From contig JAMPEY010000031.1 of the NCBI GenBank assembly GCA_023664665.1, forward strand, positions 1 to 36,084: a stretch of DNA of 36,084 bases, given 5' to 3'. A program made the translations under genes and the position numbers. The notes under the pieces are model-generated. The model worked only from the letters and a program-made list of their open reading frames with translations. It ran no database searches and had not been told where the DNA came from. Below, in pieces: positions 18,082 through 27,381 of this stretch; position 1 is the first letter of the stretch, and each line of letters begins with the position of its first letter. The stretch is from Lachnoclostridium sp. (lineage in GTDB: Bacteria > Bacillota > Clostridia > Lachnospirales > Lachnospiraceae).

Positions 18082-18965
18082 TACGCTTTCACCAGATATT
18101 CCTCATATATCCGCTGTGCCAGTTCATCCTCAATCTGCCGCCCCGTCCACAATTCATAGGCAATGACCGCCTGGTACAACAGCATTTTATAGCCGCAGAA
18201 CGCCCTGCCCCCGCAAGTTTCAACCAATTTCATAAATCGGGTTCTGACCGGATTAAAAATCAAATCATATCCCGTGTGAATCCTCTCATAAAAGGCTGCA
18301 TACTCTATCACCACAGCCTCCGTATCAGGGAACATTCCCACGCTGGTGGCCTGAATTGCCAGATATTTTCTGTCTGTGGGAATCTTATCATATTCCTGCA
18401 AAGAAAGCGCCCGGGCAAACTTTTCTCCGGCAGATCCTCCGCTTTTTTCCGCCATGGCGTTGACCTCTTCCGCAATCCGGGCAGCCCGTTCCACAGTGCG
18501 GTTTAAGAGGATTACCCCTGCTGCCTTTTTCTGCAAAAGCAGCACCGCCACCGCCCTTGCCACGCCTCCGGCTCCCAGAATCAGCACCTCTTCCCCCTCT
18601 ATGGACACCCCGTCGCTTAACATGGCGCGGTAGAGTCCCGGCATGTCCGTATTATATCCCTTATATCCCTTCCCGGTGCGCACCAGCGTGTTAACGGCTC
18701 CAATCTGCGCCGCCAGCGGGTCCGTCTCCTCCAGAAAAGGAATCACCGCCTGCTTGTAGGGCACCGTGACATTCAGTCCCAAAAGATTCAGGGCATGGGC
18801 GCCCTCTATTGCTTCTTTCAGACGCCCCTCACCCACATGGAAGGGCACATAGACCAGATTCTCCCCTGTTATCTTTGCCAGATTGTTATGTATCGCCGGT
18901 GACATGGTATGCTCCACCGGATTTCCTATCAGCCCGCAAGTGCGGGTATAGCCGTTTATCTCCAT
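18081..18965 (-). CDS. aroE: Shikimate dehydrogenase
   Basis: A 294-residue enzyme with the substrate-binding MSPAIHN motif (residues 21-27), the NVTVPYK motif with catalytic lysine K71, the NTDMPG segment, and an NADP-binding GAGGVARA loop around residue 132. It reduces 3-dehydroshikimate to shikimate with NADPH. It follows yqeG by 17 bases and leads into aroK and aroQ, so three steps of the chorismate pathway are in one transcript. Length is normal and no key residue is missing. Confidence 0.95.
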   Translation of the reverse strand: MEINGYTRTCGLIGNPVEHTMSPAIHNNLAKITGENLVYVPFHVGEGRLKEAIEGAHALNLLGLNVTVPYKQAVIPFLEETDPLAAQIGAVNTLVRTGKGYKGYNTDMPGLYRAMLSDGVSIEGEEVLILGAGGVARAVAVLLLQKKAAGVILLNRTVERAARIAEEVNAMAEKSGGSAGEKFARALSLQEYDKIPTDRKYLAIQATSVGMFPDTEAVVIEYAAFYERIHTGYDLIFNPVRTRFMKLVETCGGRAFCGYKMLLYQAVIAYELWTGRQIEDELAQRIYEEYLVKA

Positions 18966-18982
18966 CTTGGTTTCTCCTTCTA

Positions 18983-19489
18983 TTATTTCTGTTTTTCCGC
19001 CTGCTTATGATAAGAATAAAGCACGATCTTTTCCAGATACCGTTTCAGCACAATCTGAATCTCCTCCTTGGGATGAATGGGCTTCGTCAGATAAGTGACA
19101 ATCCCCGTCTTCTTTGCACCCCACACATCCGTAAAAAGCTGGTCGCCCACAAACACGGTAGTTGCCGGATCCGTTCCCATCATCTCCATTGCTTTCAGAT
19201 AGCCCCTGCTGCCCGGCTTTCCTGCCTTGTAAATATAGGGAGAGCCCACCTGTTCGCTGAAGGATTGTACCCTCGGCTCCTTGTTGTTGGACAAAAGCAG
19301 GGTTTTAAAGCCGATATCCCTAAGCCTTGCAAAGAGCGCCACCGCCCGGTCATCCGCAGGCGCGCCATGGGGCACCAGCGTATTGTCAATATCAAAAATA
19401 ATGCCCCTGTAGCCTTTTTCATATAATGCCTCATACGCAATATCATATGCGCCGTCCTCTTCATGGTCGGGATAAAAACTTTCTAACAT
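18983..19489 (-). CDS. yqeG: YqeG-family HAD phosphatase
   Basis: A 168-residue HAD superfamily phosphatase of the YqeG IIIA type. Motif I is FDIDNTLVPHG with nucleophile D33 and acid/base D35, motif II is LLSNN, and motif IV appears as FVGDQLFTDVWGA. The family is conserved in Firmicutes next to shikimate or ribosome-assembly genes; its physiological substrate is not settled. It is the first gene of the yqeG-aroE-aroK-aroQ operon, with a good promoter about 70 bases upstream. Confidence 0.92.
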   Translation of the reverse strand: MLESFYPDHEEDGAYDIAYEALYEKGYRGIIFDIDNTLVPHGAPADDRAVALFARLRDIGFKTLLLSNNKEPRVQSFSEQVGSPYIYKAGKPGSRGYLKAMEMMGTDPATTVFVGDQLFTDVWGAKKTGIVTYLTKPIHPKEEIQIVLKRYLEKIVLYSYHKQAEKQK

Positions 19490-19556
19490 TTCGCCTGTTT
19501 CTCCTCATGATAATCCTGTTTTGTATTCACATTCCGTCTTGTTTTATATGCCAAAT

Positions 19557-19585
19557 ACTGTACCACAAAAATACATTTTTTTCAA
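19557..19585 (-). promoter_or_regulatory. Promoter of the yqeG-aroE-aroK-aroQ operon
   Basis: TTGAAA (19580-19585) and TACAGT (19557-19562) are 17 bases apart on the minus strand, in the divergent gap between yqeG and the XRE regulator. The rest of the 240-base gap shows no further clear element. Confidence 0.7.
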
Positions 19586-19732
19586 CTGCGCCCGATTTTA
19601 TTCCAACTCGAACAATCCGCCTTATTTATCCCATAACTAGAATATTTTCATCTCTCCATCCTTATGCGTTACAATATATGCTGAAATTGTTTGTACATAA
19701 TACACCGGAAGTTAAAGCAAGGAGGAATTACT

Positions 19733-20113
19733 ATGTCGGATAATACCTTGGAAATCGGTCAGATTCTGTCAGATCTGCGCACGGAAAGAGACCTGTATCA
19801 AAAAGAACTTGCCGTTTACCTGAATGTTTCCATCGGCACGATTTCCAATTATGAAAAAGGCGTTCACTATCCCGACCTTGATACTTTATGTAAATTAGCC
19901 GACTATTTCGGAGTCACTACCGATTATCTCTTAAAACGCACCAATTACCGCTACTATCCGAAAGATTTGGAGGTTCCCTTAACAAAGGACTACACGATTG
20001 CCAACCTGATCAACACTTCGTTGGAATTATCCAAGAAAGACCGTGGTCTGTTAGCCGATTACGCCAAGCTTTTGAAAATGCGTCAGGCATTGGAGTCCAA
20101 AAAACAACCCTAA
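19733..20113 (+). CDS. XRE-family HTH transcriptional regulator
   Basis: A 126-residue protein from the ATG at 19733, which has a strong AAGGAGG seven bases upstream; the frame is open 14 codons further, without support. Residues 8-66 form a Cro/C1-type helix-turn-helix: ILSDLRTERDLYQKELA, then NVSIGTISNYEKGVHYPD, then LADYFGVTTDYLL. The C-terminal 60 residues are helical and charged, probably for dimerisation. It is divergent from the yqeG operon and converges on the M20 gene with 21 bases between stops. It could regulate itself or the divergent shikimate operon, but no operator is evident. It is the only plus-strand gene before 28 kb. Confidence 0.88.
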   Translation: MSDNTLEIGQILSDLRTERDLYQKELAVYLNVSIGTISNYEKGVHYPDLDTLCKLADYFGVTTDYLLKRTNYRYYPKDLEVPLTKDYTIANLINTSLELSKKDRGLLADYAKLLKMRQALESKKQP

Positions 20114-20134
20114 CTGTGCCTGTGCGCACTGCAC

Positions 20135-21364
20135 TTAAGTACAGTGGTCTTCCAGCCAGCGCCAGGCGGCATAGGCATACACCGCGCATCCTCCGGGAAG
20201 CACGCTTTCGTCAAATTTGACCATGGGATGATGCTGCGTGTAGCCATAGCCTTTCTTAGGCTCCCCCGCCGCAAGCGCCAGCATCACGGAGGGAACCTGC
20301 CTGCTTACATATGCAAAATCTTCGGATCCTCCGGTCTGCTTGGAGGATTTTTCTCCCGATAAAGCATTCAGTTCTTCACTGGAAAACGCTCTTTCTTTCC
20401 CCAGAATTTCTTTCATGAATTTCAATGTGTCTCCTGCCACCTCTTTATCATTGTAAAGAGAAGGGCATCCGCTTCCGAAGCTCACTTTGGCCTCTGCCCT
20501 GAAAGTTTTCGCAATCCCCTCCGCCATCTCGACCATTCTCTTTTTCAAAAACGAGCGAATCTCCTCGTCAAAAGTCCGTATGCTTCCTCCCATGACCGCA
20601 GTATCGGGAATGGCATTGGCGGCATTTCCGGCGCTCATAGTGCCGATAGTCAGCACTGCCCTGTCATTTATGGACAATTCCCTCGCACTCAGCTCCTGAA
20701 GCGCAATCAGAATATGGCATGCTGCGTTCAGGGGGTCCACTCCCATATTGGGCATGGAGCCATGACAGCCCTTCCCCTGCACCGTAATTTCAAAATAATC
20801 CGCCGCGGGAGCGCTGACTCCCGGAGAGGAAACGATTGCCGTCCCTGCCGCAAAAGGCATTCCTGCCATCACATGAATCATCAGTGCCGCGTCCACTTTG
20901 GGATTTTCCAACACGCCTGCCTGTATCATGTCATCGGAGCCTTCAAAAATTTCCTCGGCGGACTGAAACATAAGCTTCACCGTGCCGGGAATTTCCTCTT
21001 CATGTTTCTTTAAAAGCCTTGCTGCTCCAAGCAGCATTGCCGTATGCATATCGTGTCCGCAGGCATGGGATTTATCCCCCTGCGCCGCAAAAGGAAGTCC
21101 CGATTCTTCTTTAATCGGCAGTGCGTCCATATCCGCACGCAAAAGAAACACCTTGCCCTGCTTTTTGCCCCCTGCCAGAGCTACAATACCGGCTTTTCCG
21201 CAGTCCTTTGGTTCATAACCCATTTTTTCAAGTTCTCCCCTGACATAGGAAACCGCCTCTTCGGTATCGAATCCCGTCCCCGGATGCCCATGCAGATATC
21301 TCCTGTCCTCCACTATGGTCTTTTCAAGCTCCTGCGCTTCTTTCCAAATCATTTCCGCCAACAT
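20135..21364 (-). CDS. M20-family amidohydrolase
   Basis: A 409-residue metallohydrolase of the M20D group (N-acyl amino acid or hippurate hydrolases, indole-acetyl-amino acid hydrolases). RADMDALP lies at 76-83, ACGHDMHT at 101-108 with metal ligands C102 and H104, and SAEE follows around 135. A dimerisation domain interrupts the catalytic domain at about 185-295. The usual LHxHPE near the start reads LHGHPGTGFD here, a small departure. The exact substrate cannot be predicted. The ATG lies one base after the MATE stop codon, with GGGAGAG inside the MATE coding end, so the two genes are co-translated. An imperfect palindrome at 20127-20146 overlaps its 3' end. Confidence 0.88.
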   Translation of the reverse strand: MLAEMIWKEAQELEKTIVEDRRYLHGHPGTGFDTEEAVSYVRGELEKMGYEPKDCGKAGIVALAGGKKQGKVFLLRADMDALPIKEESGLPFAAQGDKSHACGHDMHTAMLLGAARLLKKHEEEIPGTVKLMFQSAEEIFEGSDDMIQAGVLENPKVDAALMIHVMAGMPFAAGTAIVSSPGVSAPAADYFEITVQGKGCHGSMPNMGVDPLNAACHILIALQELSARELSINDRAVLTIGTMSAGNAANAIPDTAVMGGSIRTFDEEIRSFLKKRMVEMAEGIAKTFRAEAKVSFGSGCPSLYNDKEVAGDTLKFMKEILGKERAFSSEELNALSGEKSSKQTGGSEDFAYVSRQVPSVMLALAAGEPKKGYGYTQHHPMVKFDESVLPGGCAVYAYAAWRWLEDHCT

Positions 21365-21365
21365 C

Positions 21366-22712
21366 TTATGACACTCTCCCTTCTCCTAATGTTTTGCAAT
21401 CCCTGCCCCGAATCAAAAACGGAAGCTCATATAACATCATTGCCGCCCAGCCAATCAAATATGCCCACGGCAGCGCAACAATTCCCATTTTATAATAAAA
21501 TACCAGCAAGACGCAGGCTGCCACCCGCACCCCCATATTAATCAGACTGCTCCACAGAGTAATCTGCAGATTCCCCATTCCCCGGAAATATCCCTGCACG
21601 CCGTTGGTAACCGCAGGCACGATATACATAAATGCAATCAGGTGCAGATACTGCTCCCCCAGAAGAATCGTAGCGTCGTCCCGGGTAAACAGTCCCATAA
21701 TGGGATTTGCCAAAAACAGTAACAGAACGCCCGCAGCTATTCCATAGACCAGCTCCACATACATTCCCATGCGGAAAGCCTCTCTCACGCGCTCCCTCTT
21801 TCCGGCGCCCCTGTTCTGAGCCATCACGCTTGTCATGGCATGCCCTATGTTCTGCTCCGGAATATAAGCATAGTCGTCAATCCTGTTGATTGCCGCAAAT
21901 GCCGCGGTAGCGGTGACTCCCATGGTATTTACTATCCCCTGGATGCCCAGCTTTCCCGCCTGAACCGCAGACTGCTGCATGGCGCTGACAAACCCGTAGC
22001 GGATGGTCTGTCCGAACAGTTCTTTGTCAAACACAAACCACTGCCTTCCCAAATCCATGACCGGTATGCGCCTTTTAATATAAATCCAGCATAAAAGACA
22101 GCTGAACGCCTCGCTTAAGACAGTGCTCACGGCGCAGCCCACAGTCCCCAGGGAAAAGTATATTACAAAGACCAAATCTCCGATGATATTGAGAACCGCG
22201 CTGATGCCCAAGAAGTAAAGGGGAGAACGGCTGTCCCCCATTGCTCTTAAGGTGCTCGCAAAAAAATTGTAAACAAAGTTAAAAACAAGTCCACAGATAA
22301 TGATTCTCAGATAAATCAAGGATTCCCCTAAAATCAAGGAGTCCACCTGTAACAGCCCAAGCAGCGCCGGAGCCGCACCCAGCACAATCGCCGTAAGGGA
22401 GACAGAAAACACAATTCCCGAAACCATGGCTGTACTGATCTGCCTTTTTAAGGTTTCATAATTCCCCGCGCCATAAAGGGTTCCTACCAAAATTCCCGTG
22501 CCGAGACAGATTCCCTGCAAGAACAAAATAATCAGCGTTACAAGGGGATTTCCGGTTCCCACCGCCGCCAGGGCGTCCTTTCCCACATACTGCCCCACAA
22601 TAATGCCATCCACCGCATTATAAGTCAATTGCAGCAGATTCCCCAAAACCAGCGGAATCGTAAATTGAATGATAAGGGGAAGAATTGCCCCCTTCGTCAT
22701 ATCCTTCGTCAT
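21366..22712 (-). CDS. MATE-family efflux transporter
   Basis: A 448-residue protein of twelve hydrophobic helices in two halves. The start of each half is recognisable: IPLVLGNLLQLTYNAVDGIIVGQYVG in the first (residues 19-44) and a QQSAVQAGKLGIQGIVNTMG-like stretch in the second. This is the DinF/NorM-like branch common in Clostridia. It would export drugs or metabolites using a cation gradient; the substrate is unknown. GGGAGAATGAA precedes the ATG at 22712. It lies 59 bases after cls and overlaps functionally with the M20 gene, so it probably belongs to the long leftward bio-cls transcript. Confidence 0.92.
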   Translation of the reverse strand: MTKDMTKGAILPLIIQFTIPLVLGNLLQLTYNAVDGIIVGQYVGKDALAAVGTGNPLVTLIILFLQGICLGTGILVGTLYGAGNYETLKRQISTAMVSGIVFSVSLTAIVLGAAPALLGLLQVDSLILGESLIYLRIIICGLVFNFVYNFFASTLRAMGDSRSPLYFLGISAVLNIIGDLVFVIYFSLGTVGCAVSTVLSEAFSCLLCWIYIKRRIPVMDLGRQWFVFDKELFGQTIRYGFVSAMQQSAVQAGKLGIQGIVNTMGVTATAAFAAINRIDDYAYIPEQNIGHAMTSVMAQNRGAGKRERVREAFRMGMYVELVYGIAAGVLLLFLANPIMGLFTRDDATILLGEQYLHLIAFMYIVPAVTNGVQGYFRGMGNLQITLWSSLINMGVRVAACVLLVFYYKMGIVALPWAYLIGWAAMMLYELPFLIRGRDCKTLGEGRVS

Positions 22713-22771
22713 TTCATTCTCCCGTTTAAAATCCGGCCCTCCGATACTTTGTCCAAACAGTCTGCGCCTTT

Positions 22772-24337
22772 TTACAGAAGCGGTGCAAACAACTTTAAAA
22801 ATCCGCCCATCACCTTATAAGAAAACTTTTCATGCTTTATGGTTTCGGCAGTCACCACCCTGCACATGCCGAGGGTCTTTTCAAAATCTTCCTCTATTTC
22901 CGCAATACAGCCCGTCCGATACAAATAAGTGGCGCATTCAAAATGATGATACAGACTCCTGTAATCCAGATTGATGGTTCCCACCACACCTTTTTCGTCA
23001 TCGCTGACAAAGACCTTCGCATGGACAAACCCCGGCGTATATTCATAAATCTTTACTCCTGCCTTTAGGAGCGCCCCATAATGGGATTTTGCAAGAGCAT
23101 ATACAGGCTTTTTATCAGGAATCCCCGGCAGTATCAGCTTCACATCCACCCCCCGCTGGGCGGCATATTTCAATGCGGTTTCCAGCTCGTTGTCCAGAAT
23201 TAAATAAGGCGTCATAATATGCACATAGCTCTTTGCCCTGTAAAGAATATCCATATACACGCTTTCGCCCACCTTATACTCATCAAGGGGGCAGTCGCAA
23301 TAAGGCATTACAAAGCCGGATGACTTTTCCGACTTTACAGGCGTAAGATACTCATCCCACTTCGGCTCCCTCTCACTGATATTCCACATCTGCAGAAACA
23401 TCAAGGTAAAGCTTGACACCGCCTCACCCTTTAACATAACTGCCGTGTCCTTCCAATGACCGAATTTCTCCACTTTATTAATATACTCATCCGCCAGATT
23501 GACGCCCCCGTTAAACGCCACCTTATTATCGATCACCAGAATCTTCCTGTGGTCCCTGTAATTGTAATGGGTGGAAATAAAGGGCTTGATGGGTGAAAAA
23601 GGTCTGCTCTTTATGCCCAGCTTTGCAAGGCGTTTGGGATAATCGGAAGTCAAAAGGGAAATCTCGCACATTCCGTCATACATCACCCTGACATCCACGC
23701 CCTGCTTTGCTTTCTCTTCCAGAATTTTTAAAATGCTTCCCCACATAAATCCTTCTTCGATAATAAAATATTCCAGAAAAATAAATTTTTCCGCCTTTTT
23801 TAATTCCTCCAGCAGGGCGGCAAATTTATCCTCCCCCAAGGGAAAATAAGTCACTTCCGTATTTTCCCACAGCGGAAAACATCCGCTTCTGTTGACATAT
23901 CGGCACAAATCATCGGTGCCCGAGTTTATAATCTCCGGTTTTTTGACGGTTTCTTCACTCTGGGGCAGCTTCTCCATGCTATCGCGTATCATCTGTCCCA
24001 CTCTTTCCTTGACCGCCTTATGCCCTATTTCGTTTTCGGTAAACCAGAGCATAATGGTAGCTGGGATGGGAAACAGCATGATAAGCGCCAGCCAGGTAAG
24101 CTTTGCGCTGAAATCCATATCACAGTTGAACAGATAAAATACCATACCGATGGAAAACAGCGCCTGCGCCCCCGCAAACCATTGGAAATATTCCGCAAAC
24201 CAGCCATATAGGGACAGCAGGATATTAAGCTGCAGCAACAGCAGAACCACCACAAGCCCTACGCGGCTGAACACTATCCTAAAAATACCCTTTTTCGGGC
24301 TTGCGATTAACCGGGTAATATTCTCATTTGTTTTCAT
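22772..24337 (-). CDS. cls: Cardiolipin synthase (PLD type)
   Basis: A 521-residue phospholipase-D superfamily protein. Three hydrophobic segments at about 27-48, 52-72 and 80-102 anchor it. Two HKD motifs follow: HRKILVID near residue 262, with GGVNLADEY after it, and HAKVFVSD near residue 440, with GTINLDYRSL after it. It condenses two phosphatidylglycerols to cardiolipin and glycerol. AGGAGGC lies upstream of the ATG. The start is only 17 bases after the bioA stop, so it appears to be co-transcribed with the biotin genes, a link with no obvious metabolic reason. Length and motifs are normal. Confidence 0.94.
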   Translation of the reverse strand: MKTNENITRLIASPKKGIFRIVFSRVGLVVVLLLLQLNILLSLYGWFAEYFQWFAGAQALFSIGMVFYLFNCDMDFSAKLTWLALIMLFPIPATIMLWFTENEIGHKAVKERVGQMIRDSMEKLPQSEETVKKPEIINSGTDDLCRYVNRSGCFPLWENTEVTYFPLGEDKFAALLEELKKAEKFIFLEYFIIEEGFMWGSILKILEEKAKQGVDVRVMYDGMCEISLLTSDYPKRLAKLGIKSRPFSPIKPFISTHYNYRDHRKILVIDNKVAFNGGVNLADEYINKVEKFGHWKDTAVMLKGEAVSSFTLMFLQMWNISEREPKWDEYLTPVKSEKSSGFVMPYCDCPLDEYKVGESVYMDILYRAKSYVHIMTPYLILDNELETALKYAAQRGVDVKLILPGIPDKKPVYALAKSHYGALLKAGVKIYEYTPGFVHAKVFVSDDEKGVVGTINLDYRSLYHHFECATYLYRTGCIAEIEEDFEKTLGMCRVVTAETIKHEKFSYKVMGGFLKLFAPLL

Positions 24338-24354
24338 AGAATGCCTCCTTTTGT

Positions 24355-25557
24355 TTATCCCTTTTTAAACCACGCTTTCATGGTATCCAGTACCCTGACC
24401 AGTTCCTCCTCCGAAATAATATAAGGCACCATGGCATAAAGATACTTTAAGAACGGTCTGCTGAATACGCCTCTCTCATAAGCAAACTGCTGATATCCCG
24501 AAAGGACTGCCTCATCCTTCACTTCCACGCAGACACAGCCTCCCATAATCCGCACTTCCTTGATGCGCTCATCCGAAAATCCCTGCATTTCCCGGCGGGT
24601 AATTTCTTCTATTCTATGGATTTTCCCCATATAATCCTGCGTTTCAAAAAGCTCGATGGACTTAAGCGCCACGCTGCATGCCAGAGCATTTCCCATAAAA
24701 GTCGGTCCGTGCATCAGGGCATGCCTTGGGTCGTCATCATAAAAACCGTCAAAGACTTTCTTTCCGGCAATCGTGGCTGCATGTCCGAGATATCCGCCTG
24801 TCAGCGCTTTCCCCAGCACCAGAATATCCGGCAGCACCAAATCCGCCACAAAACGGTTGCCGGTGCGCCCAAAGCCCGTTGCCACCTCGTCAAAGATAAG
24901 CAGAACCCCATACCTGTCACAAAGTTCTCTTGCCCGCCGCAAAAAGGAGACATCGTACATTCTCATTCCTCCCGCCCCCTGAAGCAGCGGCTCCACAATA
25001 AAGCAGTTTAACTTATCATGATACTTTTCAAACGCCTGTTCCAAAGCAGGCGTCTCGGTAGGGATATGCACCACATACGGGCTCTTTCCGTATGCCTCCA
25101 GAACAAAATGATAGTCCTCGTCATCACCGGCCTCCATAGTCTTGAAAGTATCGCCGTGATAGGCATGGTTCAGAGCCAGAATCATAGTCCTTTCGTTTTC
25201 GCCCCGGTTGATATAATATTGCAGCGCCATTTTCAGCGCAACCTCTACTGCCACGCTGCCCGAATCGGAAAAAAAGGAATAATTCAAATCCCCCGGCAAA
25301 AAAGCCTCAAGCTTTTGTGAAAGCTCACAAACCGGCTCATGGGTAAGCCCGCCCAGCATCACATGGGAAAACTTCTCCGTCTGTGAGATAATCGCCTGAT
25401 TCAGCACAGGATGCTTATAACCGTGAATCACGCTCCACCAGGAGGAAACCGAGTCAATCATTTTCTGATTTTCGGTGTACAGATAAACCCCTTTTGCATC
25501 TATAATTTTGTAAGGGGGATTCATTGTTTTCATTTGTTCATAAGGATACCATATCAT
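24355..25557 (-). CDS. bioA: Adenosylmethionine-8-amino-7-oxononanoate aminotransferase
   Basis: A 400-residue class III aminotransferase. It begins with a WYPYEQMKTMNPPYKI segment, has SSWWSVIHGYKHP (the BioA-specific substrate-binding region), AYHGDTFKTM, FDEVATGFGRTG, and the PLP lysine in LGKALTGGYLG near residue 250. It converts 7-keto-8-aminopelargonate to 7,8-diaminopelargonate using S-adenosylmethionine. The ATG follows a GAGAGAAAA sequence that is the end of a shortened copy of the 70-bp repeat. It is slightly shorter than E. coli BioA but complete. bioD lies upstream and cls downstream. Confidence 0.94.
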   Translation of the reverse strand: MIWYPYEQMKTMNPPYKIIDAKGVYLYTENQKMIDSVSSWWSVIHGYKHPVLNQAIISQTEKFSHVMLGGLTHEPVCELSQKLEAFLPGDLNYSFFSDSGSVAVEVALKMALQYYINRGENERTMILALNHAYHGDTFKTMEAGDDEDYHFVLEAYGKSPYVVHIPTETPALEQAFEKYHDKLNCFIVEPLLQGAGGMRMYDVSFLRRARELCDRYGVLLIFDEVATGFGRTGNRFVADLVLPDILVLGKALTGGYLGHAATIAGKKVFDGFYDDDPRHALMHGPTFMGNALACSVALKSIELFETQDYMGKIHRIEEITRREMQGFSDERIKEVRIMGGCVCVEVKDEAVLSGYQQFAYERGVFSRPFLKYLYAMVPYIISEEELVRVLDTMKAWFKKG

Positions 25558-25606
25558 ATTTTTCTCTCATTCCGCCGCGCAAGCGGCATTTTAATCAGCG
25601 GGAACT
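25558..25606 (-). repeat. Start-codon-associated repeat, copy 2 (3' part only)
   Basis: It keeps the linker, the proximal hairpin GCCGC-TTGC-GCGGC and the Shine-Dalgarno end in front of bioA, but lacks the distal TTTGTGACGC hairpin. The break is directly after AGTTCC; the bioD stop is 14 bases away. Confidence 0.88.
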
Positions 25607-25620
25607 CCCTTCACTATTTT

Positions 25621-26316
25621 TCATAGGATATCGGAAGCATACAAAGATTTCAGCGTTTCTTGGGGAATATCAAGTTCCGTATCCCCATCCTTCACACAGG
25701 CAAGCACCTTCACTCCCGTAAGATGCCCGCACATTTTCAGATTATCCTCCTGCATGATATCACCCGGCTTGAAATGATTAAAAATAATGCCCAGTAAGGG
25801 AATCTGATGTTCCTTCATATAAAAAGCGGTCAGTCCCACACTGTTAATGGTGCCAAGCCCGGCGTCCGCTATCAGCAGACAACCTGCGCCGCTTGCCTTT
25901 ATCACATCCGACAGCCAGATTTCGGCTTCGTCAAAGCATATGGGACACAAGATGCCTCCTGAGCCTTCCATGGTGACATATTCATGGCTGCGGCAGACTT
26001 TTTTTAGCCCTTGCATCACCACATCCGTCCGCACCGGATTTCCCTCCAGCCGGGACGCCAGATGGGGTGAAACCGCCTTTTCATAGACATAGGGACACAT
26101 ATCTTCCAAGGGCTGCGGGATTTTTGATACCTCTTTTACAAAAAGAGCGTCCCCGGGCGTCAAGCTGCCATCGCTGTTTCTTACATTGCCGCTCATTGCC
26201 GCCTTGTAATAACCGGCCGTCACCCCGCTTTCCTGCAGTTTTTTTACAATGAGGGCGCTGACATAGGTCTTTCCCACATCCGTACCCGTCCCTGTCACAA
26301 ACAAAACCTTAGCCAT
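25621..26316 (-). CDS. bioD: Dethiobiotin synthetase
   Basis: A 231-residue enzyme from the ATG at 26316. The P-loop is GTGTDVGKT (residues 9-17); YKAAMSGN, the MEGSGGILCPI stretch and a LLIADAGLGTINS segment follow, all typical of BioD. It closes the ureido ring of dethiobiotin from diaminopelargonate, CO2 and ATP. The true ATG directly follows AGAGGAAAT, the end of a complete repeat copy; eight upstream codons (from a TTG) come from the repeat and should not be counted. It lies between bioB and bioA. Confidence 0.93.
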   Translation of the reverse strand: MAKVLFVTGTGTDVGKTYVSALIVKKLQESGVTAGYYKAAMSGNVRNSDGSLTPGDALFVKEVSKIPQPLEDMCPYVYEKAVSPHLASRLEGNPVRTDVVMQGLKKVCRSHEYVTMEGSGGILCPICFDEAEIWLSDVIKASGAGCLLIADAGLGTINSVGLTAFYMKEHQIPLLGIIFNHFKPGDIMQEDNLKMCGHLTGVKVLACVKDGDTELDIPQETLKSLYASDIL

Positions 26317-26386
26317 ATTTCCTCTCATTCCGCCGCGCAAGCGGCATTTTAATCAGCGGGAACTTTGGGACGCACGGCGTCACAAA
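26317..26386 (-). repeat. Start-codon-associated repeat, copy 3 (complete)
   Basis: The distal hairpin is TTTGTGACGC-CGT-GCGTCCCAAA (26364-26386) and the proximal hairpin is GCCGC-TTGC-GCGGC (26332-26345). The end AGAGGAAAT touches the bioD ATG. The bioB stop codon TGA (26380-26382) lies inside the first hairpin arm. Confidence 0.93.
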
Positions 26387-27381
26387 GTTCGGACGACATA
26401 TCCCAAATCCCTCAACAGCTCCATATCCGTTTCCACGGTAATGCCTGCGGTAGTCAACATGTCTCCGGAAATTGCCGCATTCGCTCCGGCCAAAAAACAG
26501 CTTTTTCCCTTATCCCCAAACAGTCCCCGGCCTCCTGCCAGCCGTATAAAAGCTTTGGGCAGAATAAAGCGGTACACGGCGACGATTCGGCACATATCCT
26601 GTGTTGTCAGCCTTTGATTTTGTTCAAAGGGAGTACCCGGAATCGGGTTTAACATATTGACCGGCACACTCTCAATTCCCAATTCCCTCAGAGTAAGCGC
26701 CATGTCTATTCTGTCTTCCTTCGTTTCTCCGAGCCCCATGATACCGCCGCTGCACACGGTAAGCCCTGCTGCCTGCGCCGCGCGAATCGCCTCAAGCTTA
26801 TCCTCAAAGGAATGAGTGGTGCATATATTGGGAAAATTGCGGCGTGAAGTCTCCAGATTATTATGTACCCTTGTAACCCCCGCCTCCTTTAACTTTTGAT
26901 ACTGCTCTTGTCTTAGCAGTCCAAAGGAAATACACACCTCAATGTCCGTCTCCTTCTTAATCCGCCGCACCGCCTCGCACATCCTGTCCACCTCTTCGTC
27001 GGACAGCCGCCTGCCGGAAGTCACGATGGAATAGCGCAGCACTCCCTGCTCATCATTTTTCTTTGCCTGCGCCACAATTTCCTCCGCGGAAAGCAGCGGA
27101 TACTCCTCTGCGTTTGTATGATTATGCGCGGACTGGGCGCAGAATTTACAATTTTCCGAACAACGGCCGCTCTTCCCGTTGATAATCGTACAAATGTCAA
27201 AGGTATCCCCGCAAAAATGCGCCCTGATTTCATCTGCGCTGCCGCACAGCTCTTCCAGTGGCTGTTCGTACAGCCAAAGCGCTTCCTCCCTGCTTATCTG
27301 CTTTCCCTGCATCACTTCATCTTTCAAATGCCCAATATTCAAGCTGTCATTCTGATACCTCAAATCAACCGTCGTGTCCAT
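26380..27381 (-). CDS. bioB: Biotin synthase
   Basis: A 333-residue radical SAM enzyme from the ATG at 27381. The [4Fe-4S] motif is C74-SEN-C78-KF-C81. Family segments include INGKSGRC, YSIVTSGR, HNNLETSRRNFPNICTTH, GGIMGLGE and NMLNPIPGTP. It inserts sulfur into dethiobiotin to make biotin. The eight codons upstream of the ATG come from the repeat copy that precedes it. Its stop codon lies in the next repeat copy, so bioB and bioD are joined by a 63-base spacer consisting entirely of repeat. Complete and normal in length. Confidence 0.96.
   Translation of the reverse strand: MDTTVDLRYQNDSLNIGHLKDEVMQGKQISREEALWLYEQPLEELCGSADEIRAHFCGDTFDICTIINGKSGRCSENCKFCAQSAHNHTNAEEYPLLSAEEIVAQAKKNDEQGVLRYSIVTSGRRLSDEEVDRMCEAVRRIKKETDIEVCISFGLLRQEQYQKLKEAGVTRVHNNLETSRRNFPNICTTHSFEDKLEAIRAAQAAGLTVCSGGIMGLGETKEDRIDMALTLRELGIESVPVNMLNPIPGTPFEQNQRLTTQDMCRIVAVYRFILPKAFIRLAGGRGLFGDKGKSCFLAGANAAISGDMLTTAGITVETDMELLRDLGYVVRTL

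Noticed and set aside
20127..20146. Palindrome at the end of the M20 gene as a terminator
   Set aside because: The stem has a mismatch, contains the stop codon of the gene and lacks a T tract on either strand.
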